DNA of 31,845 nucleotides, from IMG/VR virus record IMGVR_UViG_3300035162_003914, positions 1 to 31,845 of that record; one strand, 5' to 3'. The notes below the pieces were generated by a model. It worked only from the letters and a program-made list of their open reading frames with translations, was not told where the DNA came from and ran no database searches. Below are positions 1 through 8,900 of this stretch, piece after piece (position 1 is the first letter of the stretch; every line of letters starts with the position of its first letter). Source of the DNA: a virus. Position numbers and translations under genes: made by a program.

Positions 1-1292
1 CGAATATCGTTCTTAATTAAAGCAAAATCATCGGGGTTCATAATCCCCTTTAATACTAATTGCTTTTCGAGGATTGTAATGAATAGATGGGAGAATCTTG
101 CTCTTACTCTTCGAATGAATTTGCCGAATTTCAATTCATCTCGTGTTATTTCAGATACTCGGCCAAATGAATACATTGACTCCGGTTCTAGTCGAGACAG
201 AGGTACTCTAAGTGCTTTGTTCAACTTGCGTGAGAAATATAAAAGATTCTCATCACTGCTTAATGCTTGAGATGATCCACCAGCAAGTGTATCTACCTCT
301 GTAGTACGCTCACCTCCACGCCGAGGGAACCAGAAGTCCTCTGTCATGGTCATCATCTTCCTACCGTCTGTAATCTCTCCCGTCGATGAGTTGTACTGTA
401 GCTTGTTCTTATGGCGTACCATCATATCGCGTAAGTATTGCTCTGCCTTAGCTTTGGGCAAATTACCGACATCGATATAAAAAATTCTTCGTTCGGGGGC
501 TCGAGTTAAGGTATAGATTACTGTAGCATCTTCCAACATACGAAGCTGATTTAACGGCTTCATTGAAGGATGCAAGTGTGACAGAACCATCGCGTTGTTT
601 TCTGTTACAATGCCAGATGTTACTCTAGCAATAGAATCTTTGGATATCTTAACACCATTAGCATTACCCGCAGCACCAGCACCACCAGAAGTACCAAATC
701 CATTCTCAGAAAAAACGTAAAACTCATTCTTTACTGTTTTTGTAGGAACACCGACCTCACCACGCTTCTTGTCCATTTCACGAACAAGTTTAATTTTGCG
801 AGGATCGATATATCTTAATTCCACAACACCTTTCTTCAAGTCGTCTTCGTCTATCATTATATGATAGGTGATCCGACCATCCACATAGAACTTCGAAAAG
901 ATATCGTATGCATTATGGGTGAAATCTAGTAGAGATAGAATGTTATCAAATTCATCACGAACTTTATCCTGAATTTTATCAGGAAGTTCAGCATCGTCTA
1001 AGACAATTTCTACTACTTTATCGTAGGTATCGACGTTAATTGCCTCATTGACAATTTCATCGATAGCTTGTGCAATTTCTGGCTGCATAGCCAAGTTGCG
1101 GTATCGTGTGATCAATTCAGCTTCGGTTTTGGCCGAGCCTTCCATATCCAACATTGATGAATAAAATCCACCAAGTGATCCACCGACGGTTAATGCGCCG
1201 TCACTATTTGATGGTTCGACGAAAGAAGCTGGGGGATCCCCAGCTCCGTTTTCATCTGCGCCTCTAGTGATAGAGAAACCAAATAACTTCAT
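1..1292 (-). CDS. 20: gp20 portal vertex protein (3' end beyond window)
   Basis: This is the portal protein, which forms the dodecameric ring at the head vertex through which DNA is packaged and to which the neck binds. The frame is open from the ATG at 1292 to the window edge, giving 430 complete codons; T4 gp20 is about 524 residues, so roughly the last 90 residues are missing. Portal-family segments are readable: ITRYRNLAMQPEIAQAIDEI near residue 55-75, FYIDVGNLPKAKAEQYLRDM near 270-290, the NKLQYNSSTGEITDGRK stretch, MTEDFWFPRR near 325, and TEVDTLAGG just after it. The start is supported by an AGAGGTG ribosome site 7 nt upstream. The gene follows gp19 by 22 bp, the canonical T4 order. 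The identification is secure from these motifs together with position. Confidence 0.95.
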   Translation of the reverse strand, partial: MKLFGFSITRGADENGAGDPPASFVEPSNSDGALTVGGSLGGFYSSMLDMEGSAKTEAELITRYRNLAMQPEIAQAIDEIVNEAINVDTYDKVVEIVLDDAELPDKIQDKVRDEFDNILSLLDFTHNAYDIFSKFYVDGRITYHIMIDEDDLKKGVVELRYIDPRKIKLVREMDKKRGEVGVPTKTVKNEFYVFSENGFGTSGGAGAAGNANGVKISKDSIARVTSGIVTENNAMVLSHLHPSMKPLNQLRMLEDATVIYTLTRAPERRIFYIDVGNLPKAKAEQYLRDMMVRHKNKLQYNSSTGEITDGRKMMTMTEDFWFPRRGGERTTEVDTLAGGSSQALSSDENLLYFSRKLNKALRVPLSRLEPESMYSFGRVSEITRDELKFGKFIRRVRARFSHLFITILEKQLVLKGIMNPDDFALIKNDI

Positions 1293-1314
1293 CTTATAAC
1301 ACCTCTTATTTTAA

Positions 1315-1848
1315 TTAAGTGGTGGGAATGCCAGTATTGCCTTCAACTCGCCAGAAATCAAATTGGAAGGTGACACCGAATTCTTCGATAGTGTCTACCT
1401 GATCCCAACCTAATTCAATGGCATCTATTGTAAGTGGGTACATTCCCTCAAATACATAAGAGCGGAGTGGTGATCCGTCCTTACCAAATTGTGTGATAAT
1501 ACCATTTGATTTGTAATCTTGTGGCAAAGCTCGGATATTACTATCATGTGTATTGATAGCATTTGACCATGCTTCTAAAGAATTACGAATGGCAAAATCT
1601 TCATCGTTAATTACTGTGACTGTCCAATCTTCGAAAGTTCTATCGCCTGCATATCTAACATTACGCCCGAAATAAGGTACTTCAATTGTCCCAAGGGTCG
1701 ACCCAGGTAACTGGGCCGTTTTAACCATAAATGGTACCTTGAAATCAGCATTTGGCAACACAGGATTCAAAATTTGAACTTGGAAAAGAGTTGGACGAGC
1801 ACCACCGCCGGTAAGCTGTGACTTAAACTCGTTGATATTAAAACTCAT
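1315..1848 (-). CDS. 19: gp19 tail tube protein
   Basis: This encodes the subunit of the inner tail tube, which stacks as hexamers inside the contractile sheath and carries the DNA. The product is 177 residues, close to the T4 gp19 length (163). The N-terminal FKSQLTGGGARPTLFQVQI, the central VKTAQLPGSTLG and VPYFGRNVRYAGDRTFEDW, and the C-terminal GVTFQFDFWRVE are characteristic of the T4-like tube family. The ATG is preceded by AGGAGA at good spacing. The gene lies directly between sheath and portal, as in T4. A late-promoter-like octamer (AATAAATA) sits 26 nt upstream, overlapping the sheath stop codon, so the tube can probably be transcribed separately at high level. Confidence 0.94.
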   Translation of the reverse strand: MSFNINEFKSQLTGGGARPTLFQVQILNPVLPNADFKVPFMVKTAQLPGSTLGTIEVPYFGRNVRYAGDRTFEDWTVTVINDEDFAIRNSLEAWSNAINTHDSNIRALPQDYKSNGIITQFGKDGSPLRSYVFEGMYPLTIDAIELGWDQVDTIEEFGVTFQFDFWRVEGNTGIPTT

Positions 1849-1873
1849 CTTTTCGTTCTCCTATTCTATGTTC

Positions 1874-1881
1874 TATTTATT
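1874..1881 (-). promoter_or_regulatory. Late promoter-like octamer upstream of gp19
   Basis: On the minus strand the sequence reads AATAAATA, seven of eight matches to the T4 late promoter -10 element TATAAATA. It lies 26 nt upstream of the gp19 start and overlaps the gp18 stop codon. The mismatch at the first base lowers certainty; its position, equivalent to the perfect copies elsewhere in the window, supports it. Confidence 0.5.
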
Positions 1882-3799
1882 ATGAAAGTGAGCCAACAAT
1901 TTCGTCAAATTCAATTCCAGTTCGAGTTGCAACAAATGTCAATTCAATAACATTGATGGATCGTGCTGGTTTAATGTAGATATGCGCCTTGAACTTGTTC
2001 TGATCAATGACTTCGCCAGTGTTCACAGTACCATCCGAAACAACTCGGAAGTCTGTAATACCGCGTCGACCTTGAATCTCTCGCAAGAAAGGATCTACAA
2101 TATTTTTAAATTGAGTTTGAGTAAATTCATCATTAAGCTCGAACAAGAACGATTGTGCCGCATTGGCTATAGCTTTCTCAACAGCAATGAACAATCTTCG
2201 AACATTGAGTCGATCAAACGCACTGACTGCACCAAGACCAGTTTTATCACCAAAGAGAACAATTCCTTGTCCTACCTGAGACATTACTGGGTTAATATCA
2301 GATCCATACATCAGATCTCGTTGTGGTTTAGTCGGATTGAAAGCAAGCTTAACAACATTCTTAATGACACCCTTGCGGAAACCAGCGGGTGATTCATACG
2401 GCTCGACTCTTGCAGCAAGACCGGCCATATCACCGTTTAAAGGAACCCAACGATATACATCATTGTACTTGTCATATCGATACTTATAACCGGAATCGAT
2501 GAATGCATAAGATGAATTTTGTAGTTTATTACGATATGCAATAATCTTCTTCAACTTCTCACCGTTAATCAGCTCATCAACACAAGCTTCTTTAGATGGT
2601 GAGATGAATGCAACAACATCTTTTCGAGTTTCAGCAATATTACTAATCATGTAGTTTGCAGTAACGCCATTATCATCACCCTTGCCTTGCAGCGCGAATG
2701 AAATATCTACTTCGTTAGCGTTCTTAAATACATCCCAAGCATCAGAAATTTGGCCTAATGATGGAGTAGCAGTGCCGTCAGTACCGGTAGCAAGAACTTC
2801 ATAACCATAAGAAGTAGCTTCAAGGTATGCAGTATTTGCTGTAGCAATATAAGCAGACCCATTCATCAACACGTCTTTATAGTAGTTATTTCTGCCATCA
2901 GACTTTGTAGCACCTTCTGTCACTGACAAGTCATCAAAAATTTCTAAGATGTAGCCAGGGGTACCACTGATTCCACCTGCAGCGTCAACAACTACAAAGT
3001 GTCGACCTGTAGTGCCTGGAGCGGTGGAAAAATTACCATGATACTTCCACTTTTTGCTAATCTCAAGGTTAGTAGGATCTTCTTCACTGATCTGCCACTT
3101 GCTGTTGAATGTGATGTCATAAGAATAACCATCAACAATTTGATTATCAAGTGGATTCAGAAGAGCAACTTCAGCAAAGGTCACCACTTCAAGATCTTGA
3201 TAACCTCGAGCCGGACTACCTATACGAAGAATGTCTCCTGCTGATATTGAAGCAGTATTTGCGTCGATTCGATTTGCTTCGATAACTTCGAAGTAAAAAG
3301 AACTTGATAAGAATGTGAATGCAACTGCAGTATTTGCGTCAGACACACGAGCCGATGGAATCTCCCCAACCGAAAGCACATCTGCTTCGAATGAAGATGA
3401 ATTAGTCCATGCAACTTCGACACCATTAGCCAAAGAACCTTCATAAAGACCTTTAAATGCGGCTTCATGAGTGGTATCTAACTGAGTGTTGCCGCTAGGG
3501 TGTGGCACCAATACCTCAGGAGCAGTTGCGTGAGCACCACCCTTGCTGGCACGTGACACATACAGAGCATTTGCATAAGACAAATAATCTGCTGCAGTAA
3601 AAAACGTTTCGAAATTTGTGCCGTCAGGCTTACCAAATCGATTGACAAGTTCTGTTTCAGATGAAATTAGAATTGCTTCGTTGGTCGGTCCCCATTTGAA
3701 ATCCCCTGCGATTGCAGCAGGAGGGGTTGCGATGGCCGGGACAGCTGCCGATGCGTCCACTTCTCGAATAATCACGGAAGGACTTACGGAAAAAGCCAT
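1880..3799 (-). CDS. 18: gp18 contractile tail sheath protein
   Basis: This is the major sheath subunit that contracts during injection. It has 639 residues, against 659 for T4 gp18. The N-terminal strand region SVSPSVIIREVDASAAVPAI, followed by FKWGPTNEAILISSE and VNRFGKPDGTNFETFFTAADYLSYANALYVSRA (residues about 33-85), is the typical T4-like sheath start. The C-terminal part from about residue 530, with RLNVRRLFIAVEKAIA, FELNDEFTQTQF and FLREIQGRRGITDFRVVSD, is the conserved sheath core that holds neighbouring subunits together. The middle is the variable surface-exposed domain. The start has a strong AAGGAG site 7-8 nt upstream and a perfect late promoter 61 nt upstream, fitting a very abundant virion protein. 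Confidence 0.96.
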   Translation of the reverse strand: MAFSVSPSVIIREVDASAAVPAIATPPAAIAGDFKWGPTNEAILISSETELVNRFGKPDGTNFETFFTAADYLSYANALYVSRASKGGAHATAPEVLVPHPSGNTQLDTTHEAAFKGLYEGSLANGVEVAWTNSSSFEADVLSVGEIPSARVSDANTAVAFTFLSSSFYFEVIEANRIDANTASISAGDILRIGSPARGYQDLEVVTFAEVALLNPLDNQIVDGYSYDITFNSKWQISEEDPTNLEISKKWKYHGNFSTAPGTTGRHFVVVDAAGGISGTPGYILEIFDDLSVTEGATKSDGRNNYYKDVLMNGSAYIATANTAYLEATSYGYEVLATGTDGTATPSLGQISDAWDVFKNANEVDISFALQGKGDDNGVTANYMISNIAETRKDVVAFISPSKEACVDELINGEKLKKIIAYRNKLQNSSYAFIDSGYKYRYDKYNDVYRWVPLNGDMAGLAARVEPYESPAGFRKGVIKNVVKLAFNPTKPQRDLMYGSDINPVMSQVGQGIVLFGDKTGLGAVSAFDRLNVRRLFIAVEKAIANAAQSFLFELNDEFTQTQFKNIVDPFLREIQGRRGITDFRVVSDGTVNTGEVIDQNKFKAHIYIKPARSINVIELTFVATRTGIEFDEIVGSLS

Positions 3800-3824
3800 A
3801 TTTTTCTCCTTTATATTATTATCT

Positions 3825-3840
3825 ATTTAAAGCTTTAAAT
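3825..3840. repeat. Perfect 16-bp palindrome in the gp18 leader
   Basis: ATTTAAAGCTTTAAAT is its own reverse complement. It lies between the late promoter octamer (3860-3867) and the gp18 start (3799), so it would be inside the leader of the sheath mRNA. It could be an AT-rich hairpin, a protein site, or chance in an A+T-rich leader; no function can be assigned from sequence. Confidence 0.5.
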
Positions 3841-3859
3841 CAGGTTTTACCATATTCTG

Positions 3860-3867
3860 TATTTATA
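3860..3867 (-). promoter_or_regulatory. Late promoter (TATAAATA) for tail sheath
   Basis: The minus strand reads TATAAATA exactly, the T4-type late promoter recognised by the phage sigma factor gp55 with the clamp-dependent coactivator. It is in the 80-bp gp17-gp18 gap, 61 nt upstream of the sheath ATG. No -35 element is expected for this promoter class. Confidence 0.8.
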
Positions 3868-3879
3868 AAAAAGGGGTAT

Positions 3880-5505
3880 TTAAAAATTCCAGTCAACTTG
3901 TGGAGTGGTGTCCACAACTTTCCAGCCACCTTCATCCGAGTCTTCACCAACATCTATAAAACCAAAGGGCAAAAGTTCTTCTTCTATTTGCTCTTCTGTT
4001 TTTCTTCTTAGTTCATTCATTGTATTTATGTCAGTCATCTCTTTAAAATATGACTGTTCGCTTAACCAAGAAAATATAACTAAATTCATAACCAAATCAT
4101 CGTGATGGCCTTTTTCAGCCTCGAAAGAATTTCCCCTTTTAGAAAATCTTGATAATTCCTGTATCGTGTTATAATCTTGTACTATAAGTTGATTTTGCTC
4201 AATCAACATTTTTAACATGGAACAACCTACAGACTTCACAGTCTTAGTAGTTCTTACTCCGTTATCTGCTCTTTTACCAAATCCACCAGACACCCGTTTA
4301 CCTTTGGGGCCGGCGTTCTCTGTGTACAAGAGATTCTCATATCCATAATCCATAAGGAGTATGTCTGAAATTTGTTCACCGATATCATTGATTTCTATCA
4401 ACATAGCGGCCGTATTGTAAAGTGTACCTACCCTATATATAACAGACGAGAAATCGACCGGATTGATCATATTATCACGAAATACACACACTTGGGTATA
4501 AGGCATTTTTGTAATATCAAAAACAGTGAATGTGGAGTAATCTAACCCCTTGCCCCTCGAAACATCGACAGTCATTGCATAGACACTATCAGGCACCGGT
4601 CTTTCATATTGACTCAAATTATTTTCTTCGACCACAGGACGGGCTGGAAATAATTCCTTTAGTTTTGATCCATCAATAAGTGTGCCTGAACTGCCTTGAA
4701 AATCACAGCAATACTCCTGTCTGAATTTTTGTTCATCGAAGTCAAGTGCCTCTAGGGTCTCTTGTTTCCATTTATCGTCTCTGCCGGGAACATCGTTCCA
4801 CATAACCTTAACATATTCATACCCATTTGAACCTTCTTCGGCACCTTTACAAGTCTTCCAGAAGTGGTTTAAGCCATTAGGAGTAGAGGTCATAAGAAGC
4901 TTCGTAGATTCCCCAGAAGATATGGTAGGATACACTGAAGCAAAGAATTCATCGTATCCTTCAATGAAAGCAACTTCGTCTAGATACAAGAATGAAATCG
5001 ATTTACCTCGAATTGCAGAAGATGAAGTAGTACCAGCATATATCTTGCAACCATTCTCTAACGTAATATTGCCCTTATTCCATTCACTGACACCTTGTTG
5101 CATCCATCTAGGTAATGCTTCATATGCTAATTGTACTCTGGACAATACTTCTCTTGCAGAATCACCTTTATTTGCTAGAATTGCAGCGGTCTTGTGTTCA
5201 TTGAATAAGATATAGTGCAGAATTACTGCTGCAGCAGTTGTTGTCTTACCAGACTGACGAGCAGTTAAAACAGCAACACGTCTATTGTCAGTAATTTTTT
5301 GAATGATTTCTTCTTGATAACTATAAAGGTCTAAGGGTATCAGGCCATGATCTACATGCACAATCTTAATATAGTTACGAGCAAAGTAAACGGCATCCTT
5401 AGAGCATTTGAGATATTCTTGTAATAGATCAGGAGTCCACTCTATATCCTGACCTACTTTTTTTAGGTGCGTATTGCCTAGATACCCTTGAGGATTAGGT
5501 ATCAT
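3880..5505 (-). CDS. 17: gp17 terminase large subunit
   Basis: This is the packaging motor ATPase and headful nuclease that docks on the gp20 portal. From the ATG at 5505 the product is 541 residues (T4 gp17 is 610). The ATPase half shows a Walker A motif TARQSGKTT at about residues 81-89, Walker B with catalytic glutamate FLYLDEVAF at about 172-180, and the coupling motif LLMTSTPNG at about 204-212. The RNase-H-like nuclease half shows TVDVSRGKGLDYS (first acid about 314), LIEIND (about 369-374) and GHHDDLVM (about 466-473). A GTG at 5514 could extend the frame by three residues. I prefer 5505 because AGGTGAG then sits 4-5 nt upstream of the ATG. The gene overlaps gp16 by 11 nt, implying translational coupling. 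Confidence 0.97.
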   Translation of the reverse strand: MIPNPQGYLGNTHLKKVGQDIEWTPDLLQEYLKCSKDAVYFARNYIKIVHVDHGLIPLDLYSYQEEIIQKITDNRRVAVLTARQSGKTTTAAAVILHYILFNEHKTAAILANKGDSAREVLSRVQLAYEALPRWMQQGVSEWNKGNITLENGCKIYAGTTSSSAIRGKSISFLYLDEVAFIEGYDEFFASVYPTISSGESTKLLMTSTPNGLNHFWKTCKGAEEGSNGYEYVKVMWNDVPGRDDKWKQETLEALDFDEQKFRQEYCCDFQGSSGTLIDGSKLKELFPARPVVEENNLSQYERPVPDSVYAMTVDVSRGKGLDYSTFTVFDITKMPYTQVCVFRDNMINPVDFSSVIYRVGTLYNTAAMLIEINDIGEQISDILLMDYGYENLLYTENAGPKGKRVSGGFGKRADNGVRTTKTVKSVGCSMLKMLIEQNQLIVQDYNTIQELSRFSKRGNSFEAEKGHHDDLVMNLVIFSWLSEQSYFKEMTDINTMNELRRKTEEQIEEELLPFGFIDVGEDSDEGGWKVVDTTPQVDWNF

Positions 5506-5935
5506 CTTTCTCACCTTTTATCATCTTCAAAAGATCTGCTGTGGAAACAATTAAATTATTATTGGTGATGTTGGTCTCGGCTTTCTCTGGAGATTCTTCT
5601 TTTGCAAATTTCTTCTTTGTGGAAATATCGACATAATCTTTGTTTGCATCTAAGAGAGTTTTCATTAGGGTAGAAACTACTTCAAAGGCTCTGGGAGATT
5701 CGGATTGCTTGGCAATCTCTACCATCTCTTTAACTGCCTCATCACCTAATTCTATGATATTTTTAACATTTTCACGAGCTAGTTCAACATCGCGGAGATG
5801 TTCTTCATTGTCATTGTTGGCAACAGGAGCTGGTAAATGGACTTCCTTCTCAATGGGAAGATTCTCAATTGGCTCATCTTCAATTTCAGATAGAGGCCTA
5901 AGTCCAAGATTTGCGGCTATGATGTCTTTGCTCAT
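5495..5935 (-). CDS. 16: gp16 terminase small subunit
   Basis: This is the small terminase, the ring-forming regulator that stimulates gp17 and helps select DNA for packaging. The product has 146 residues, compared with 164 in T4. A mostly helical central region (about 48-110, HLRDVELARENVKNIIELGD followed by ALKTLLDANKDY-like helices) is flanked by an acidic N-terminus and a tail containing NNNLIVSTADLLKMIKGE, which resembles the C-terminal segment of marine T4-like gp16 proteins. The ATG has AGAGGAT 7-8 nt upstream. Identity rests on this similarity and on its position immediately before, and overlapping, gp17. Its upstream neighbour here is the giant repeat gene instead of gp15. Confidence 0.88.
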   Translation of the reverse strand: MSKDIIAANLGLRPLSEIEDEPIENLPIEKEVHLPAPVANNDNEEHLRDVELARENVKNIIELGDEAVKEMVEIAKQSESPRAFEVVSTLMKTLLDANKDYVDISTKKKFAKEESPEKAETNITNNNLIVSTADLLKMIKGEKDDT

Positions 5936-5958
5936 GATATAATCCTCTGTTATAAGAG

Positions 5959-5966
5959 TATTTATC
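5959..5966 (-). promoter_or_regulatory. Late promoter-like octamer upstream of gp16
   Basis: The minus strand reads GATAAATA, seven of eight bases of the T4 late element, 24 nt upstream of the gp16 ATG and just after the stop of the giant repeat gene. It would let the terminase genes be expressed independently of the 9-kb gene before them. The first-base mismatch makes it tentative. Confidence 0.5.
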
Positions 5967-5970
5967 TAAG

Positions 5971-8900
5971 TTAAGTACCGTCTGTGCCCCATGCTGGTCT
6001 ACTGTCAGGTAATATCCAAGCAGTTGCATTTAAGTCAAACCGGTAAGGCGGGGTTGAATTGCCGGGGGCAACACTAGCAGCTAGCACATTCCAACCACTC
6101 AAATCTTGATTGAATACATAAGCATTGTAGAACATATATCTCATATCAGTAACACTACTTACATCCCAAGAACTAATATCTTGATTGAATGAAACTGCAC
6201 TGGAGAACATAGTATCCATATTAGTAACACTACTCACATCCCAAGAACTAATATCTTGGTTGAATGCGTCAGCACCGTAGAACATAGTATTCATATCAAT
6301 AACATTAGAGGTCCCAGTTCCTGTAGTCCAAGTTAACGGGACACCACCATTATTAAATGCATCAGCATTGTAGAACATAGATTGCATATCAGTAACACTA
6401 CTTACATCCCAAGAACTAATGTCTTGATTGAATGCGGTAGCGCCATAGAACATACCATACATATTAGTAACAGTACTAAAATCCCAAGAACTAATATCTT
6501 GATTGAATGACTTGAAGAAGAACATACTCTGCATATTAGTAATAGGTTCATTCCACTTTACACGAATACCTTCAGCACCGGGCGTTGTGTCATAAACATA
6601 ACTGGCAGGAGCATAAGCAGATCTCCAAGTACTGTTAGTAGGATCTGTTGCACCCGTTAATGGATACAAGATTGTACCGTCTGTGCCCCAACCAGGTTTC
6701 TCTGCTGTTATCCAAGTGACGGGTGTATTGAGATCAAAGTTTGTTGGTGGAGTTGAATTGCCTGGTGCAATACTAGCCGCCAGCACGTTCCAAGAACTAA
6801 TGTCTTGATCGAATGCAGAAGCACCGTCGAACATTCTTTGCATATTAGTAACAGTACTGACATCCCAAGACGAAATGTCAGGATCATTGAACGTTGTATT
6901 AAATGTGAACAACTGTTCCATAGAAGTAATAGGCGATCCTGCTGGCATTAAAATACCAACGTTTGCAATCCACTGATAAGTTGGGTTGGCATTTCTCCAA
7001 GTGTTATTAGTACTAGTAGGATCTGTTGCAGTATTACTTAACGGATACAGGATGCCGCCACTTGTACCCCAGCCGGGTTTCTCTAATGTTGTCCAACTGG
7101 TAAGTGTACTGGTGTCAAAGTTCGTTGGTTCTGATGCTATTAGACTAACGTTCCAAGAACTAATATCTTGATCGAATGAAGTTGCTTGATAGAACATATA
7201 ACTCATATCAGTAACACTACTGACATTCCAAGAACTAATATCTTGATTGAATCCACTATTAGCATTGAACATATTTTGCATAGTATCAACACTACTTACA
7301 TCCCAAGAACTAATATCTTGATTGAACGCATCAGCATTGTAGAACATAGCATTCATATTAGTAACATTAGCAGTACCAGTTCCAGCAGTCCAAGTTAATG
7401 CTACACCACCATTGTTGAATGCGGTAGCATAGAAGAACATATCATTCATATTAGTAACACTACTCACATTCCAAGAACTAATGTCTTGATTGAATGCGTC
7501 AGCAGAGTAGAACATACGACTCATATCAGTAACACTACTTACATTCCAAGAACCAATGGGTTGATTGAATGCGTCAGCATTTTGGAACATAGTACCCATA
7601 TTAATAACACTACTCACATCCCAAAAACTAATGTCTTCATTGAATGTAGAAGCGCCGTTGAACATCTGACTCATATCAGTAATAGGAGCATTAGCACCTA
7701 TACCTTCGCCTGGATAATAAGTGTATCCAGCAGGTTTCGTCGTCCAATTAGCACTAGTAGGATCTGTTAATGATGTAAGTGCGTAAGTGTATGCTCGTGT
7801 ACTATAATCGGGTACAGTACCCCAGAGAGGTCTAGATAATACCCAAGCAGTTGCGTTGGTATCAAAGTCTGTAGGTGGCGTTGAATTGAATGCGGCAACA
7901 CTAGCAGCCAGCACATCCCAACCACTCAAATCTTGATTGAATGCAGTAGCACCGTCGAACATTTGGATCATATTAGTAACACTACTTACATTCCAACCAC
8001 TAATATCTTGATTGAATGAGGTGCAATCCTCAAACAAGTTATACATAAATTGAACATTAGCAACATTCCAACCACTAATATCTTGATTAAACGCACCTTG
8101 ATTAGTGAAGAACGATCCCAAGTTTTGAACATTCGACATGTTCCAATTACCCACGCCTGCGGCATTAAAGATGCCCGCGGAAACACCTATCTGAGAGAAC
8201 ATTTGATCGGCAAAAGTAACATATTGCATATCCCAAGTAAGAGGAACACCTCCATTATTAAATGCGGGTGTGCGGCCCAACATTTCTTCTACAAAGCCGT
8301 AGGGGGTAATAGTTGAAATGTCTTGGTTGAATGAGGTACAACCCTCAAACATGTACGCGAAAATCTGTGGATCATCATACGAATCTGTGTTAGGATAGTT
8401 CGTATAACTAGTACCATAGAGTGCAGTCATTGCCGCCGTTTCTGTTAGAGGACCAGTAGTAGTCCAAGTAAGCGCCACGCCACCGTTGTTGAATGCAGTA
8501 GCACTGTAGAACATAGCAAGAAACTTTATAACTTTTGTAACGTTCCAAGAACTAATATCTTGATTGAATGCATAAGCTCGATTGAACATGCCAGCCATAT
8601 TAGTAACACTACTAACATTCCAAGAATTCAATGGTTGATTGAATACATCAGCATTGTAGAACATAGAATCCATCCGCGTGACATTACTCACATCCCAAGA
8701 ACTGATGTCTTGATTGAACAAAAGAGCACTTCGGAACATGCCTCTCATAGTAGTAACAGCACTTACATCCCAAGATGAAACGGCCGGATCATTGAATACT
8801 AATGCAAACCAGAACATATAACTCATATCAGTAACATTACTGACATTCCAAGAACTAATATCTTGGTTGAATGCATTAGCTCGATAGAACATGCCAGCCA

